DNA of 64,000 nt. Origin: Trigonopsis variabilis. Its lineage: Eukaryota; Ascomycota; Trigonopsidomycetes; Trigonopsidales; Trigonopsidaceae. This document shows positions 10,008 to 22,221 of this stretch, in pieces (position 1 is the stretch's first letter; the number at the start of each line of letters is the position of its first letter). A program made the position numbers and the translations under genes. The notes under the pieces are model-generated. The model ran no database searches. It was not told the DNA's origin and saw only the letters and a program-made list of their open reading frames with translations. Location: positions 1,054,001-1,118,000 of the forward strand of contig PPXM03000001.1 of the NCBI GenBank assembly GCA_003707065.3, read 5' to 3'.

Positions 10008-11475
10008 ATGTCAGTCATCTTTCGCAGGGCCGGCCGCCAGGCCCACAGAGGAGTTCGAACGATCCTCACGTCGTCACAACGATCGGTAAGAACATCGATT
10101 GAACACAAGAGATCTAATCTAGCTCATTTCCGACCATCTGTCGGTCAAGGACCCCAAGGTAGCGGATATCATTTCGCAGGAAAAGAAGCGACAGGCCGAA
10201 TCAGTGACGCTGATTCCATCCGAGAACTTCACCTCGAGGGCTGTAATGGATGCCCTTGGATCGGAGATGCAAAACAAGTACTCTGAAGGATATCCTGGCC
10301 GTCGTTACTATGGCGGTAACACCGTCATCGACAAGGCTGAGCTGCTGTGCCAGGAGCGAGCACTCGAGGTTTTCGGGCTCGATCCTGAAAAATGGGGAGT
10401 CAATGTGCAGCCTCTCAGCGGAGCACCGGCGAATCTCTATGCTTACTCTGCGGTCCTGCCAGTGGGAGGTCGACTGATGGGGCTTGATCTGCCTCACGGA
10501 GGTCACTTGTCGCATGGCTACCAGACCCCGAGCAAGAAGATCTCGTATATTTCAAAGTACTTTACCACCATGCCATACCAGCTCCATCCCGAAACGGAGC
10601 TGATTGACTACGATAAACTGGCAGACAACGCCAAGCTGTTCCGTCCCGGGGTGATTGTCGCTGGCGCCAGCGCATACTCGAGGTTTATCGACTACGAGCG
10701 GTTTGCAAAGATCGCCAAGAGCGTCAATGCCTATCTGTTGTCGGATATGGCCCACATTGCAGGCTTGGTTGCTGCTGGCGTCCATCCTTCTCCGTTTGAG
10801 CACTCGGACATCGTCACGACAACGACCCACAAGTCTCTACGAGGCCCTCGAGGGGCCATGATCTTTTATCGCAAGGGGCTGCGGCGAGTGACTCCCAAAG
10901 GAAAGGAGATCCACTACGACCTCGAGGAGAAGATCAACTTCTCGGTCTTCCCCGGCCACCAGGGCGGGCCTCACAACCATACAATCACCGCGCTTGCCGT
11001 TGCGCTGGGACAGGCCTTGACGCCTGAATTCAAGCAGTACCAGAAGGACGTTGTCACCAACGCAGCGTCGTTTGCGACCAGCCTCCAGCAGCACGGTCTC
11101 CGGCTAGTGTCTGGAGGCACAGACAACCATCTGCTCTTGATCGACCTCAACCCTCACCAGATCAACGGCGCCCAGGTGGAGGGAATCCTTGATCTGATGA
11201 ACATCGCAGCCAATAAGAACACGGTCATGAACGACACCTCGGCTCTCTACCCCGGCGGTCTTCGCATCGGCACGCCAGCCATGACCACCCGCGGGTTTGG
11301 TGAACAAGAATTTGACCAGGTTGCAGGGTATATCAAACAGGCGGTCGAGATTGCCAAAAAGTACAAGCACATCAAGGGCAACAGCGACTTTACCAAGGCC
11401 GTCAAGAGCGACGAGGAGGTCGACAAGATCCGTCAGCAAGTCATTGACCTTGCCACCAGATTCCCCGCTCCATAA
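10008..11475 (+). CDS. SHM1: Serine hydroxymethyltransferase, mitochondrial
   Basis: PLP enzyme that converts serine and tetrahydrofolate to glycine and 5,10-methylene-THF, a main source of one-carbon units. Exons 10008-10085 and 10123-11475 give 476 residues; the 37-nt phase-0 intron (GTAAGA...CTAATCTAG) joins 'SSQRS' to '[13 protein letters not shown]'. The first 26 residues are rich in Arg/Ser and lack acidic residues ('[17 protein letters not shown]'), a mitochondrial presequence, which separates it from the cytosolic Shm2 form. Family blocks: '[11 protein letters not shown]', '[13 protein letters not shown]', the PLP lysine in '[13 protein letters not shown]' (K263) and '[12 protein letters not shown]'. 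CTG at 10210 codes for the conserved Leu of the first block. FAU1, in the same folate network, lies 41 kb away. Confidence 0.95.
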
Positions 11476-13373
11476 AGCGCCTCGAGACGTTGATCTGGCG
11501 GCGCGTCTGTGATCGAATGTGTCTGATGACAAAACGTCTGCTGGAAACGGAAGACAAGAATGCAGATGGTCTTGTCGCGTTGTAAAAAGCTACCATTGTG
11601 ATAACATCGCTTGAGTCGCGTAGATCAACCGACGTGTAAATCAGTCGCGTTATTTCCACAGCGCTACGGGCGATTAGACATTAAGCTCAAGCCAAAGGGA
11701 CCGTAGCGCAGCCGCACGCCGCATGCCAAGACACTCTACCGTGCAGGAGATCAGTGGCGGTCTGAGCGTCAAGGCTGGCCCTAGCGCAGCCAAGGTCGAC
11801 ACGGTCCTGATGGGAGCCAGCGAGCAGAAACACCACTCGAGCTCGAGACAGGGGCCGAGCATTATGGCAATTCATAAAGATCTACAGAGACGTATAGACA
11901 GGCAAGGCTTGTTTGCATGGCCAAAAATGGCCGTAGTAGCAGTCATGAATGAGGGCGATTGTTATTTTGTCTCAAAGTTTCTAATGGAGCGCAACAGTGT
12001 AGACTGATCGAAAATAGAAAGAGATACGGTCGCCTAGATTACGGCCCAGGTGGGAGGCACCATTTCAAGCGCTAAGGTGAGCCAAAGAATGACTGGCGGA
12101 AACTTTTAGTCGGTCTTTCTTTGGCACTAGGGACAAGCACTCGAAAGAGAGGTGGAGCAAAGAGAACGAGGGCAAGACTGGAGAGAGCACGGTTGAGATG
12201 GAGAAAGGCAACAGGTTTGAGCATGGAGCCTAATGGAGAGCCGACACCAAACAAGGCTTTCACTTATCGGTCGAGATGGAGCAAATATTAGGTGGGTGGC
12301 CAGGATGACTCGAAAAGGGGACAGATAACAAGGCCAAGTTTTGTTGACCCCGCCTAGGGTGAAAACAAACAAAGGCAGGACAACAAAAGAGGAAAAAAAG
12401 AGGAATTCAGTCGGTCTCAGTCACCTTGAGATTGAACATAACAAAGAAAGATCTAGCAAAGGTCTCATCACACATGTGACTGGGCAGCCGGGACGACTGT
12501 TCCCGAGAGTAGACATCCAGTATGGCCGTGATATTAAAATTAATAGAGTACGAGGAATTATTGGCCGGGGCTGAAACTGCGGAGGCTGCCGTAGTCTTTG
12601 CGTCAGCTTTGTTAAATCGCGCAGCGAGGGGATACGAGTGCAACGTCGAGTTGGATCCAAGGGGCAACTCAAGGCTATGGGGAGCAAAGGTTGTTAATAA
12701 TAGGTGTGACGTCGCCCAAAGGGTGCAGAGAAGGGCAACTAATTATAGCAGTCCAGTGTTTACTTGTTGACAACTAGGAGCCAACGGATTAGACTAGCAA
12801 CGTCAAGATAAGCACCACCAAAGCGCCCACGCAGAAAGCAGAAAGAAGCACAAGGTGCAATTGTTTAGGGCAGCTCGTTCACAATCAGGTGAGGAGGATG
12901 GGCAAGCAATCACACGACACACCGGACGCGCCAAAGATCCTTGGAAATGGAACAATGCCTTCCACCGCCCACGCTAAAAATACAATTCTTGCAACTAAAC
13001 CATAACCTGCGGCTGAGAACCCGCTGCACAACTATGATGTTTCCAAATTGGTGAGCTGATGATGAAGGGATGATGAATCGGGAAGTCCCAGGATGCCTTG
13101 CTCCCTATCCTGATCCACGTAAACGAAAGCCATCGGCGGGCACTTTGGCCAGCGCCGCCGGATGAGGCAATCGAGTGGGATAAGTTTTGACAGGTAGGAG
13201 CAAAGGGCCAAAAAGGAAAGGCGGGCAGCATTCCTACGGATCCCTCGGGCCAGTAGTGTTCACTTTCGACCGCACCGAGGAGGAGGGACCGAAAAACTAT
13301 TTAAGCTCGCGGCCGACCCCCTGTCCCACAAGTCAATTACTTCGACCTACACACTCGTTTATTTTCTGGAAAA
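11476..13373. other. 1.9 kb intergenic without a recognisable gene
   Basis: No frame above 94 codons and none with a recognisable family. Purine-rich plus-strand tracts (about 12120-12200 and 12360-12410) may be structural. The last 100 bp are the core promoter of the wall-protein gene. Confidence 0.45.
13298..13305 (+). promoter_or_regulatory. TATA-like box of the wall-protein gene
   Basis: TATTTAAG lies 69 bp before the ATG; the leader that follows is pyrimidine-rich and ends in AAAAATGAAA, as in highly expressed genes. Confidence 0.5.
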
Positions 13374-13727
13374 ATGAAATTCTCTGTTGCTGCTACTGCC
13401 CTTGCCCTTGCCGGTTCTGCTTCTGCTGCCGTCTCTAACGAGACTGTTGTCACCAAGGTTGTGTCTGTCTTCACCACCTACTGCCCTGAGGAGACCACCT
13501 TTGCCGTCAACAACAAGACCTACACCGTCACCTCGGCCACCACCCTCACCATCACCGAGTGCCCCTGCACCCTTGTTGAGAAGTCTGGTACCACCTCTCT
13601 TGTCGAGACCCCCGCTGGCACCAAGTCTGCCGTTGCCTCGTCCACCTTCACTGGTGCCGCTGGCAAGGCTGGTGTTGCCTCTGGTGCTTTGGCCGGTGTT
13701 GCCGCCATTGCTGCCTACTTGCTCTAA
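13374..13727 (+). CDS. Small GPI-anchored cell-wall protein (Spi1/Sed1 type)
   Basis: 117 residues: cleavable signal peptide (1 to about 19, 'MKFSVAATALALAGSASA'), a short mature domain, and a C-terminal GPI-attachment signal (small residues about 92-98, then a hydrophobic tail 'GALAGVAAIAAYLL'). The middle carries one copy of the Sed1/Spi1 wall repeat: 'VFTTYCPEETTFAVNNKTY' then 'TVTSATTLTITECPCT', with the three conserved Cys and the N-K-T glycosylation sequon; a second sequon is N-E-T near residue 22. The long Ser/Thr stalk of Sed1 is nearly absent. Codons are strongly biased to C/T-ending forms (GCT, GTT, GTC, ACC), which implies very high expression. Role: structural mannoprotein, probably stress or stationary-phase induced as its relatives are. 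Confidence 0.85.
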   Translation: MKFSVAATALALAGSASAAVSNETVVTKVVSVFTTYCPEETTFAVNNKTYTVTSATTLTITECPCTLVEKSGTTSLVETPAGTKSAVASSTFTGAAGKAGVASGALAGVAAIAAYLL

Positions 13728-14114
13728 ATCAACTCATGTATCTTTCTTGGGCATCGATTTTGTATAGTGCAGCATAATTTATAGGCTTTTTTTTTGTAAC
13801 ATTTGGATTCCCCCTCTGTCTGTACTAATAGATTTTTTCAATATACTTTTACTGTAGACTGGCTCGCTATCTTGAAGGCTTTGTTTGTGTGATTGTTTAT
13901 CGCTTGTTTGTTTCCACCTCCCTGGCTTTGGTATAGGCTCGCTCCTATTGGTGGGCTTCCGCGGCATGTCTCCTTCTGGCCGTTCCCAATTGGGGAGGCT
14001 TCTTCGAGGCGTTTCCAGACTGGGAAGATCCAGCCTGATTGGACGAGTGGTGCCCAATGCGGCAGGTCTAGTTATTTTTAGCACCACCACTAGATGACTA
14101 AAACTTATGTACAT
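13728..14114. other. Convergent intergenic: wall protein / 5-oxoprolinase
   Basis: 387 bp. A T9 tract at about 13788 and AT-rich sequence near 13850 are likely the 3'-processing region of the wall-protein gene. Nothing else seen. Confidence 0.4.
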
Positions 14115-17100
14115 TCATGGGTGGCCCCATCCTCCTCCGCCGGGAGTGGAAACAACAACTACCTCGCCTGTCTCCACCACAACGGTATTCTTGCCTCCAA
14201 TGTTTACCACTCGCCCGTCGGCCCGGATCCACTCGTTGATTCCGCGCTCGGCTGGCTGGCCGCCATTGAGCCCCCACGGCGCCAGCGCTCGTCGCTCGCT
14301 GAGGATCGAGAGCTGGACCTGCTCGCGGAACTCGATCGCTCGGATCACGCCCTGCCCGCCGTGGAACTCGCCTGCTCCTCCAGACCCTGGGCGCAGTCCG
14401 AACTGGCGTAGAATGACGGGGTAACGGCGCTCAAAGATCTCTGGGTCGGTGATCCTCGTGTTGGTCATATGGGTGTGCACCCCTGAAGTGCCGTTCCACC
14501 CTGGCCCCTGCGAGTTAGTCGTGGTTCTCTAGCCAAGCCTTACCGCTCCACTGCCGCCAGCAATCGTCTCGTAGTAGCCCCATCCCGCGACCTGGCTGCC
14601 GTCACTGTTTCGCCCGCCTATTCCAAACGTCAGGTTGTTACAGCATCCCTGGGACGCTGCGCAGGCATGGAACGCCCTCAAGAGCACGTCGGTGACTCGC
14701 TGGCTGGTGAGCACGTTGCCGCCAACCACCGCTGCCTCTGCCGACGGCGACAGGAGACTGCCCTTGGGAATGTTGACGCTAATTGGCTTCAGACACCCCT
14801 GGTTGAGCGGGATGCTCTCGTTAATGAGCGCACGAAGAACATAGATGATGGCAGAGTAGGTCACAGCCTCGGGGGCGTTTGTGTTTCCGTAGACCTGGGC
14901 GGTCGTGCCTGTAAAGTCAAAGCTGGCGGTGCCATCGGTGGAGTTGATGGCAATTTCAAGGTGGATCTTGCTTCCATCGTCCATGTAGTCGGTCGCTTCC
15001 AAGTGGTCTCCCCGCTCTTTGCTGACCCGTCGAAGCAGGTTCCTGACGCTGATGTCTGCATTGGCCTGGATCCCTTTCATGTAAGCCTGGACTGTGTCTA
15101 GTCCGTACTCATCAATCAGCGACTCAATCAACCGGATGCCTTTTTGGTTGGCAGCAACCTGCGCCTTGAGGTCTGAAATGTTGTCCCGCAGACACCGCGA
15201 CCCAGAGCTGCCTGGATACTTGGCTGGCTCGTCAACCAGTAATTCCTTCATTCGACTTTCATTGAACACTCCTTGCGACACCAGCTTCTCGCTCGCTATG
15301 GCTGCTCCCTCTTCGTACAACACTCGCGAGAACGCCGGCATCGATCCAGCCGTGATGGAGCCTATATCAGCATGGTGAGCTCGCGCAGCCACGTAGAAGA
15401 CAATCTCTCCGTCATGGAACGCAGGAGTAATCACGGTGATATCAGGAAGATGCGTTCCTCCATACTGGGGATGATTAGACACCAGCACATCGCCTGGAGC
15501 AAGCTTTCCCTTCCATAGACTCGCTTGCAGTCTCACAGCGGTGGACATACTCCCCAGATGAACCGGTAGATGGGGCGCATTCGCCACCAAGCCCCCTTCA
15601 GCATCAAACAGGGCGCACGAAAAGTCCAATCGCTCCTTCACATTGGTGGAGACAGATGTCTTTTGTAAAGCTCGGCCCATCTGCTCAGCAATCGCCATGA
15701 ATCTGTGGCCAAAGATCGACAGCAAGACGGGATCAAGGTTTGACCCAGCACTAGCAAGCCCAGAACTTGGTTTGCCGCCTTGCAGCTCCTCAATGATTAC
15801 ACTCGTCTCCAGGATAATGGCTGTCCAGCCTGGTTCAATCACTAGAGTCTGCGTGCCGTCTGCCAACACAGCTGGCCCCTCGATGGTGGATCCAACGGGC
15901 AGTTTGCCCAGCTCCCAAACTGGACTCTCCCTCCATTCGCCAAAATAGACTTTCTTTGTCCTGGGCGTGCCAGTGGCAGCAACTCTCTTGACAGTGGCCA
16001 TCTGCTGGTCGACGCTGGGTCCAGGGCTCTCAGAGCTTCGTCCAACGGCGCGAACGCGAACGTCATCAACTAGGATCGACCGATCAGTGAGCACGAATCC
16101 ATATTCAGTCTCATGCTGCTCAACAAAGGCGCGCTCGTAGTCTCCATCAGGTGGCTCAACCACCATGATTCCCGCCTCCGTACCCTGGTACCGCATATTT
16201 AAAATGTTTTCGTACCCAATCTGATCATCTCTGAACCCCTGAGCTTCCAAGACATCCCGGCTCTTGGCTCGCAGAGCCTGGAGTCGTTCAGCCAGGTGAG
16301 CAGCCGAAGCCTTGCCCCAGATGTCACTACAGGGCTCTTGTTTTTCCGTGACCACGTCGGCAAGAGCCATTCCATACGCACTGAGCACAGACGAGTACTT
16401 GTGCATAACGATCTGCCGGATTCCAAGGCTTTTTGCCAATGCAACTGCATGCTGTCCACCAGCGCCTCCAAACGTAGCCAGCCTGTGAGAGTGCGTGTCG
16501 TATCCTTTAGCCTCGGTCAAGGATCTTATGGGACGGGCCATTGCTTCGTTTGCAACTTGGATAAACCCGTACGCGATCTCCTCGGGGCTGAGCTGGCGAC
16601 CAGTGTCCTTGGCCATCGTTTTCGAGAGCTCAGCGAATCCGCTTCGAGAAGCCTCTTCGTCCAACGGTTCATCTTCATTTGGTCCAAAGATCTTGGGGAA
16701 GAACTCTGGCAAAAGACGGCCCAGGACAAGATTAGCGTCAGTGACCGTCAAAGGGCCTCCCTTTCTATAACAAGCGGGACCAGGATGGGCGCCAGCCGAT
16801 TCTGGCCCTACGACGAACAGCCCGTTCTTCCAAAACAGCCTTGATCCGCCTCCAGCAGCAATAGTATTGATATCCAATTGAGGAGCTTGGATCGTAACGC
16901 CAGCGGTGGTGCTCTCAAACACATGTTCCAGGCGCCCGCCGTATCGAGACACGTCGGTTGACGTTCCACCCATGTCAAACCCAATTACAGGGATCTTGGT
17001 CGTGTCGTCATAGGCCGTTCTGGCGTATCCAACTACACCTCCAGCAGGTCCGCTCAGAATGGCTCGTAGTCCGCTAAAAGATCCCACATCGACAAGTCCG

Positions 17101-18019
17101 CCGTCAGACTGCATAAACTCGCATCGACAGGGTTTTCCTGATTCTCCTGTGGGGGATCCTTTGAGCGCATCCAGTCCACCTTGGAAGCCCTGAGCAAAGG
17201 TGGATATATAGCGCTGGATGGCCGGGGTCAAATACGCATCGGCACAAGCAGACGTGGCTCGTGGAACCATCTTGATCATGGGCATCAGCTCACTTGACAA
17301 CGAGATATGCTCGAATCCAATTTCTTGGGCAAGTTTGGCAACTATTTGCTCGTGCTGAGGAAACGTGTAAGCATGACAAAGACACACAGCCAGGGACCTG
17401 ATCCCCTGGTTGTAGATCTTCGCCAGCTCAGCCCGAATATCTTCTTCGTTGGGCCTCTTCAGTATCCGTACCACCTCTCCCGAGACTCCTCGAACCAGCT
17501 CGTCTCCCAGACTTGTTCCAGGGGTCCGGTACTGTTGGGGGTGTTCCGTATAGTCCTCCAAGGTGACTCGCTCGTCGACCTCGACCACGGCAGAGTAGAG
17601 CACCGCAGGGCGCACTATATTCAACGCAAATATATCGGGTCGGCTCTGGTTTCCTATTTCAAGCAAGTCTCCAAACCCCTTGGTGGTCACAAAGGCGCAC
17701 TTTTCTCCTTTTCGTTCCAGCAGCGCATTAGTAGCCACGGTCGTCCCCATGCGGATGGATGCAATAAACGTCGTGTCCAGGGCCTGGCTCCGCGGAATGC
17801 TCTTCCTTTCGTAATGTTCCAGAACCCGTCGAATGGCCTCTCGAGGCGCATCAGGATAGTTGCCTGGATCCTCGCTCAGCAGCTTGACCACCACGTCAGG
17901 ATGCCCATCCAGCGATCCAATGCAGTCCGTAAACGTTCCTCCGCGCTGTTCTTAGCTCAATTCGACTTGGAACGTTCTCCTCTGGCACTTACATCGATGG
18001 CAATCCGAATCTTGGACAT
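14115..18019 (-). CDS. OXP1: 5-oxoprolinase (ATP-hydrolysing)
   Basis: Opens 5-oxo-L-proline to glutamate using ATP, the last step of glutathione turnover in the gamma-glutamyl cycle; cytosolic. Exons (transcript order) 18019-17993, 17945-14544, 14507-14115 give 1273 residues, the usual size. Intron 1 (47 nt) joins 'MSKIRIAID' to '[10 protein letters not shown]'; intron 2 (36 nt) joins 'IAGGSGA' to '[18 protein letters not shown]'; both are phase 0. The N-terminal half is the HyuA/hydantoinase-A-like ATPase ('IDRGGTFTD', '[17 protein letters not shown]', '[16 protein letters not shown]'); the C-terminal half is the HyuB-like domain ('[19 protein letters not shown]', 'TAGSMPAFS', '[16 protein letters not shown]'). 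First of five consecutive minus-strand genes. Confidence 0.95.
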
Positions 18020-18172
18020 GACTAATCTGCTGCCAGGACAATGATGAACAAAACTGGGGCTTATCGTCATCGCTACAGGGACTTTAAGGTCCGCCGACGG
18101 TAGAGCCAGCCACAAGAGGTGGAACAGACTGCGTGTTTTGATATAGTACATTTATAAATAAAATCTCTAGCC

Positions 18173-20285
18173 TTACACTTGTCCTGCATACTGCAGATGC
18201 ATCAGACTGACCACAAACGTCAGAATCAACCGGCTGCGGACCTCGCAGATATCTTCGGGCACAAGCCAGATCAACGCGCCTATCTTACGGGCAATCGAAA
18301 TGGCGAGTTTGGCGTTCGAGTAGGCCTCCTCGGGCGTCTTGCCTGGCAGCACTAAGTCATAGTCGACATAGCCAGGCTTAAGACCATTAAGAACGTCCAA
18401 AAGAAATACGCCAGACGACAAGGACGAGTCCTTGAAACTCCGGATCTGGGCCTGTTTGCCGCCTTTTCGGGCAGTTTCGACGGCCCAGTTCAGGATGTCG
18501 CTGTTGGACGGTTCGCGGCCGTTCTTGGACAAGGACTTGAGCGTCGACAGGATGTTGAGACGCATCAGTTGCCAAGTCAGCCCAAGAACAAGGGTGCGGT
18601 CTCCATCGGTAATGTCAGCACCCTGAATACCGACAAGAGAGAACTTTGCTTCGTTGCCAAGATCAACCACATAGTTTGTATTGGCCAGAGCCTTGAAGCG
18701 AGACAGCTCCTCGCCGCTCTCGGGTCTCTTGGCCACATAGCGCCAGTTGACCGAGCCAGGAATGACCTTGTCGAACGCTTGCAACAGAATCGTGCCGTCT
18801 TTGAGGTCTTCAAAGAAAGAGACAACGGTGGGATTGACCTCGAGACTGTTGAGCCAGAGCGTGAACACTCGGGCCTCGCGCTCGCCTTCGGCGTCAAAGT
18901 CTTCCACCTCGATCTTTTCGCCCTCCTCGATGGGTTCCAGACTGGGCCAGGTGTTGAACAGGTTGGCGGTAAAGGCCAGATTCAACTTGGGATTGCCAGC
19001 CACCATAGCACCGGGCGTCAAGTATTTGCGGCAGTCGATCTTATCAGCCATTTGCAGAATCTGTTCAGCGCGCTGAAGAAGATCCTTGGTTTGGAGAGGC
19101 GCTCGGGTGCAGACGTCAGGCTTGATCTGGCTCAGCAGAATGGTGTAATTCTCGCCATCAGCCACGTCCTGAGAGAAGTTATTGACCCGGCGGTGCCAGT
19201 TGGCAGCGGCCAGATGGTAATTGAACCAACGAAGCAGGATCTGCTCGGGAGGCAGACGCAAGAACTGCTCCAGGGTCTCGTCGTCTTCAAGCAATCGGTA
19301 CAACTCGGGATGGAGCTTGATGTCGATCTTGGACAAGAGTCCTCGGCGGATGATCTGCCAGATCAGACCCAAAATCAAATGCTCCTTGCCGTCGATGATG
19401 TCCTCGGTGTGGACGTTGATGACAACACACCCAATGGCCTTGGCAGAGTTCAGCACGATGTTTGCGTTTTCAGTCATTTGGAAATTGTTCAGCGGTCTGG
19501 ACTTTGTCGGCTTGTTGAGCACTCGCTCGTCAACCGTGTCAGCAACCGAGTCGTTAATTAATTTCGATAGAATTAATCCATCTCGGCATTCATCGAATAA
19601 CTGCAAAGTGTCGGTAGGAATGGGTAGTCGGCTTCCCACGTCAGGATCTCCTGCTAGAGCATCGTTTATATGAGATGTGAAGATCTTGAGCTCCTCGTTA
19701 TTTATGCTATGGGTCACTCCCGACGATGACCCGCCAAGAACTAAGCCGTCTTTGGTGGTCTTGACATCGATATCTTTTGCATCGTGCTGACGTAGTTTGG
19801 ATATTAATTCCACATAGTCCTCCAATTCAACCCGGCCTGAGGCATCCAGGTTACACTGCTTTAGCGTCTCTCGGATCTGGTTATATGATGCATTTTCTCC
19901 CGAATGTTGCACGGCCTGGATAATCGTCGGCTTGTCCACGTATCCTTTTTCATCAACGTCGATTTTACTGCGGTTAGCCTCGCTTCTTCGAGTCGTCTGA
20001 GCTGGCGAAGACCAAGACAAGCAATCAATGCACACCCACTCGACCACAGCCGACACGAGCCATCGCATATCACGGCTGGCGCCGGCATAAAGAGCACAAG
20101 ATCCTAAATAGAACCCAATCGTTGCTGGCTCCTCCAAACAGACGTGATGGTGCTCGGACTGGCACTTACTTGAACTCGTTAATGAGACCGAGGATGTCCT
20201 CTTGTGGCAAATCTGGGAATTTGCGCTGCCGGTCAGAACCACAATTGCATCGTGCAAGTCATACCTGGAGCTTTAGAGCGTTCAT
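18173..20285 (-). CDS. SAC6/FIM1: Fimbrin (plastin), actin-bundling protein
   Basis: Cross-links actin filaments in cortical patches and cables; needed for endocytosis. Exons 20285-20265, 20225-20170 and 19967-18173 give 623 residues. The 39-nt intron splits 'MNALKLQ' from 'RKFPDLPQEDI'; the 202-nt intron splits the codon for Asn in 'EFNKIDVDEKGYVDK'. N-terminal EF-hand pair (about residues 10-95, second loop 'NLDASGRVELEDY'), then two actin-binding domains of two calponin-homology domains each (about 115-375 and 390-620), seen by 'DTLQLFDECRDGLILSKLIN', 'NFQMTENANIVLNSAKAIGC' and 'FEDLKDGTILLQAFDKVIPG'. The family's usual length is 610-640. Its stop is 154 bp beyond the 5-oxoprolinase start. 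Confidence 0.95.
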
Positions 20286-20545
20286 TGCGAATGGTAGCTG
20301 GAAGGCTGGCTGGCAGTGGCGGAGCTGATACGTAGCGCTCGATGCGGCCTAGAGCGAGTCGCGAGTGTACACCAGCCCAGCGACGTAAGCGTCGACCTTA
20401 TCGAGACCGGTCACGAGCTGGCAGGCTACGAGGGGAAAGCTTACGTAGATATACTCGATGTCAATAAAAACCAATCCATGAACGCCATAGAACAGGGTAA
20501 ACTCTTTTGGGTGCAGTCTGCTCGGGCTGGCTGCAGTGGCAGTTG

Positions 20546-21919
20546 TTACCAGATGGGCCTGCCTGCGACGCCAGTTCTAAACTCATTTTTCAGCTGGGAT
20601 ATTATTTTTGGGTTGTAGGGAAAAGTGACCCCGCTACCGTATGATCTTGTCAGGGGAAGAGCCCACTGGAGAGGAGTCTTGCCCATGACAGTGCTCCAGT
20701 TGTGCCAGGAGCCAACGTCCCACAGGTAGGTGTCGATGGGCGCTTCGATGACGATTCGTGAGCCGTCTTCCATTTCGATGTTGAGGAGCTTGGTCCGCAG
20801 TCGCTGGATGTGCTCGATCGTCGTGGTGTTGTGGAGGATGAAGTAGACGTGCCTTGACCAGAATGCAGTGAGCAGGATGCCCCAGAACCCGGAAATGACG
20901 ATGTCGGCAACGTAGTGCCCGTTGAACGGATGGCGGTGGGACTGTCGATAAGGAATAATATAACACGAGACCGAAATTAAGACGAGCCAGCACAAGACCC
21001 CTGCCCAAAACATAAACTGAATAAAAAAGTTATAGTTCGAAAAGCCAATGATTTTCCCCAGCCACGGACAGTAGTGGTCCATCTTGGCAACGCACTTTCC
21101 GATCTCAGACGAATGGTGCGCGCGGTCGGGCTTGATCATTTGGCAGACTGAGCACCATCGTCCATATCCATCGCTCTCGCAAATAAACACTCGACAGTCT
21201 TCATTTCCCCCCTCCTGCCCTTCCTCTTCAGAGTACGGCTTCATTATTCTTGGCACTTTTTCGGGATCGATGTCTATCGTCCGCTTGACGAGCCCTGGGC
21301 CTTGGATGACGATCCGCACATAACAAACAAACAGGATCAACAAGAAGGTGCAGTAGCAGCATATAAACGATACTCCTGCTCCTGTGTAATGATGAGAGAT
21401 CAGAAACGTCCCGCAAAATATATAACAATACGACCAGCTAACGTATCCAAGCAGCGAAGCGGCCAGCAAAGGCATCACCTTGAACCCAAAATACGACAGA
21501 TTTCGGTCATTCACCCGATCTACCATAGGACAGCATCCGCATAGCTGCTTTATAACGCTCACTGCCTTTGTTTCAACCCGCATGGCCGTCGTCTCGTCCT
21601 CAATTGGTCCTCCTTGTCCTTCGATCCCCTCGTCGACTCCCCATTGCCCTTCTTCTTGCCCTTCTTCTTTGGGCTGCGGGGTTCCAAGCATATCCTCCAT
21701 GTCCACGTCAGACTCTCCCCCGCCCTCGCTCGTTCTGCTGCCAGTCGTGAGGTCGGATTTCGTATGCTCCATCTCTCCTAGCTCGTAGCTCTCGTCTGCT
21801 TCTCCTGGCCTCATTCCTCCACCGCTCAAATCACTCCTTCTTGGCTGTCTACTCCTTTCTTCTGCTTCCCTATCTTCTGCCTCTGACGATGGCGGTGAGG
21901 GCCTTTCCCCAGGCTCCAT
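20546..21919 (-). CDS. DHHC-type protein S-palmitoyltransferase (Pfa5-like)
   Basis: 457 residues, intronless. The ATG at 21919 is the first in frame; the frame is open five codons further without ATG. An acidic, Ser/Pro/Glu-rich N-terminal tail (about 130 residues) is followed by two membrane segments, a cysteine-rich domain 'WCSVCQMIKPDRAHHSSEIG' and the catalytic D281-H-Y-C284 motif in place of DHHC, then two more membrane segments and a C-terminal cytosolic tail. DHYC is natural in Akr1 and Pfa5; no ankyrin repeats are present, so Pfa5 fits best. It attaches palmitate to cytosolic or membrane-proteins by way of the acyl-enzyme Cys284. Which membrane it sits in cannot be told. Confidence 0.85.
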   Translation of the reverse strand: MEPGERPSPPSSEAEDREAEERSRQPRRSDLSGGGMRPGEADESYELGEMEHTKSDLTTGSRTSEGGGESDVDMEDMLGTPQPKEEGQEEGQWGVDEGIEGQGGPIEDETTAMRVETKAVSVIKQLCGCCPMVDRVNDRNLSYFGFKVMPLLAASLLGYVSWSYCYIFCGTFLISHHYTGAGVSFICCYCTFLLILFVCYVRIVIQGPGLVKRTIDIDPEKVPRIMKPYSEEEGQEGGNEDCRVFICESDGYGRWCSVCQMIKPDRAHHSSEIGKCVAKMDHYCPWLGKIIGFSNYNFFIQFMFWAGVLCWLVLISVSCYIIPYRQSHRHPFNGHYVADIVISGFWGILLTAFWSRHVYFILHNTTTIEHIQRLRTKLLNIEMEDGSRIVIEAPIDTYLWDVGSWHNWSTVMGKTPLQWALPLTRSYGSGVTFPYNPKIISQLKNEFRTGVAGRPIW

Positions 21920-22221
21920 TCCCCTTGGTTGCAAAGTGAGTGCCCTCCCAGACGTGGCCCCGCAAGGAAAGGCAAAGCGTCTTCTCGTCTTCAGCCACGA
22001 ACAGATGGAACTATCTGGCCATTCTTTACTCGGTCTTGTGTGCTGACAGAGTGTGCTGAGGTGCCCTCAAAAGTTGGGTCGTCTCTGATTTTGGTAAATT
22101 ACGCTATACGTTGCCGGGCTCCTTGCCTGGTTTGTACAAAAGAATTGAAAAACTTATACAACATTGAATAAATCCAAGCCATACGAGATACACACAACCA
22201 TCCCTTGTATTATGCTCACCG
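21920..22221. other. Short intergenic, tandem minus-strand genes
   Basis: 302 bp between the palmitoyltransferase start and the end of the sorting-nexin gene. Nothing recognisable. Confidence 0.4.

Noticed and set aside
13008-13045. GGCTGAGAACCC resembling part of a TPP riboswitch
   Set aside because: The second conserved half is missing, and the neighbouring gene is a wall protein, not a thiamine gene.
18569-19561. Plus-strand open frame of 330 codons
   Set aside because: Antisense to fimbrin; no domain, explained by codon structure of the opposite strand.
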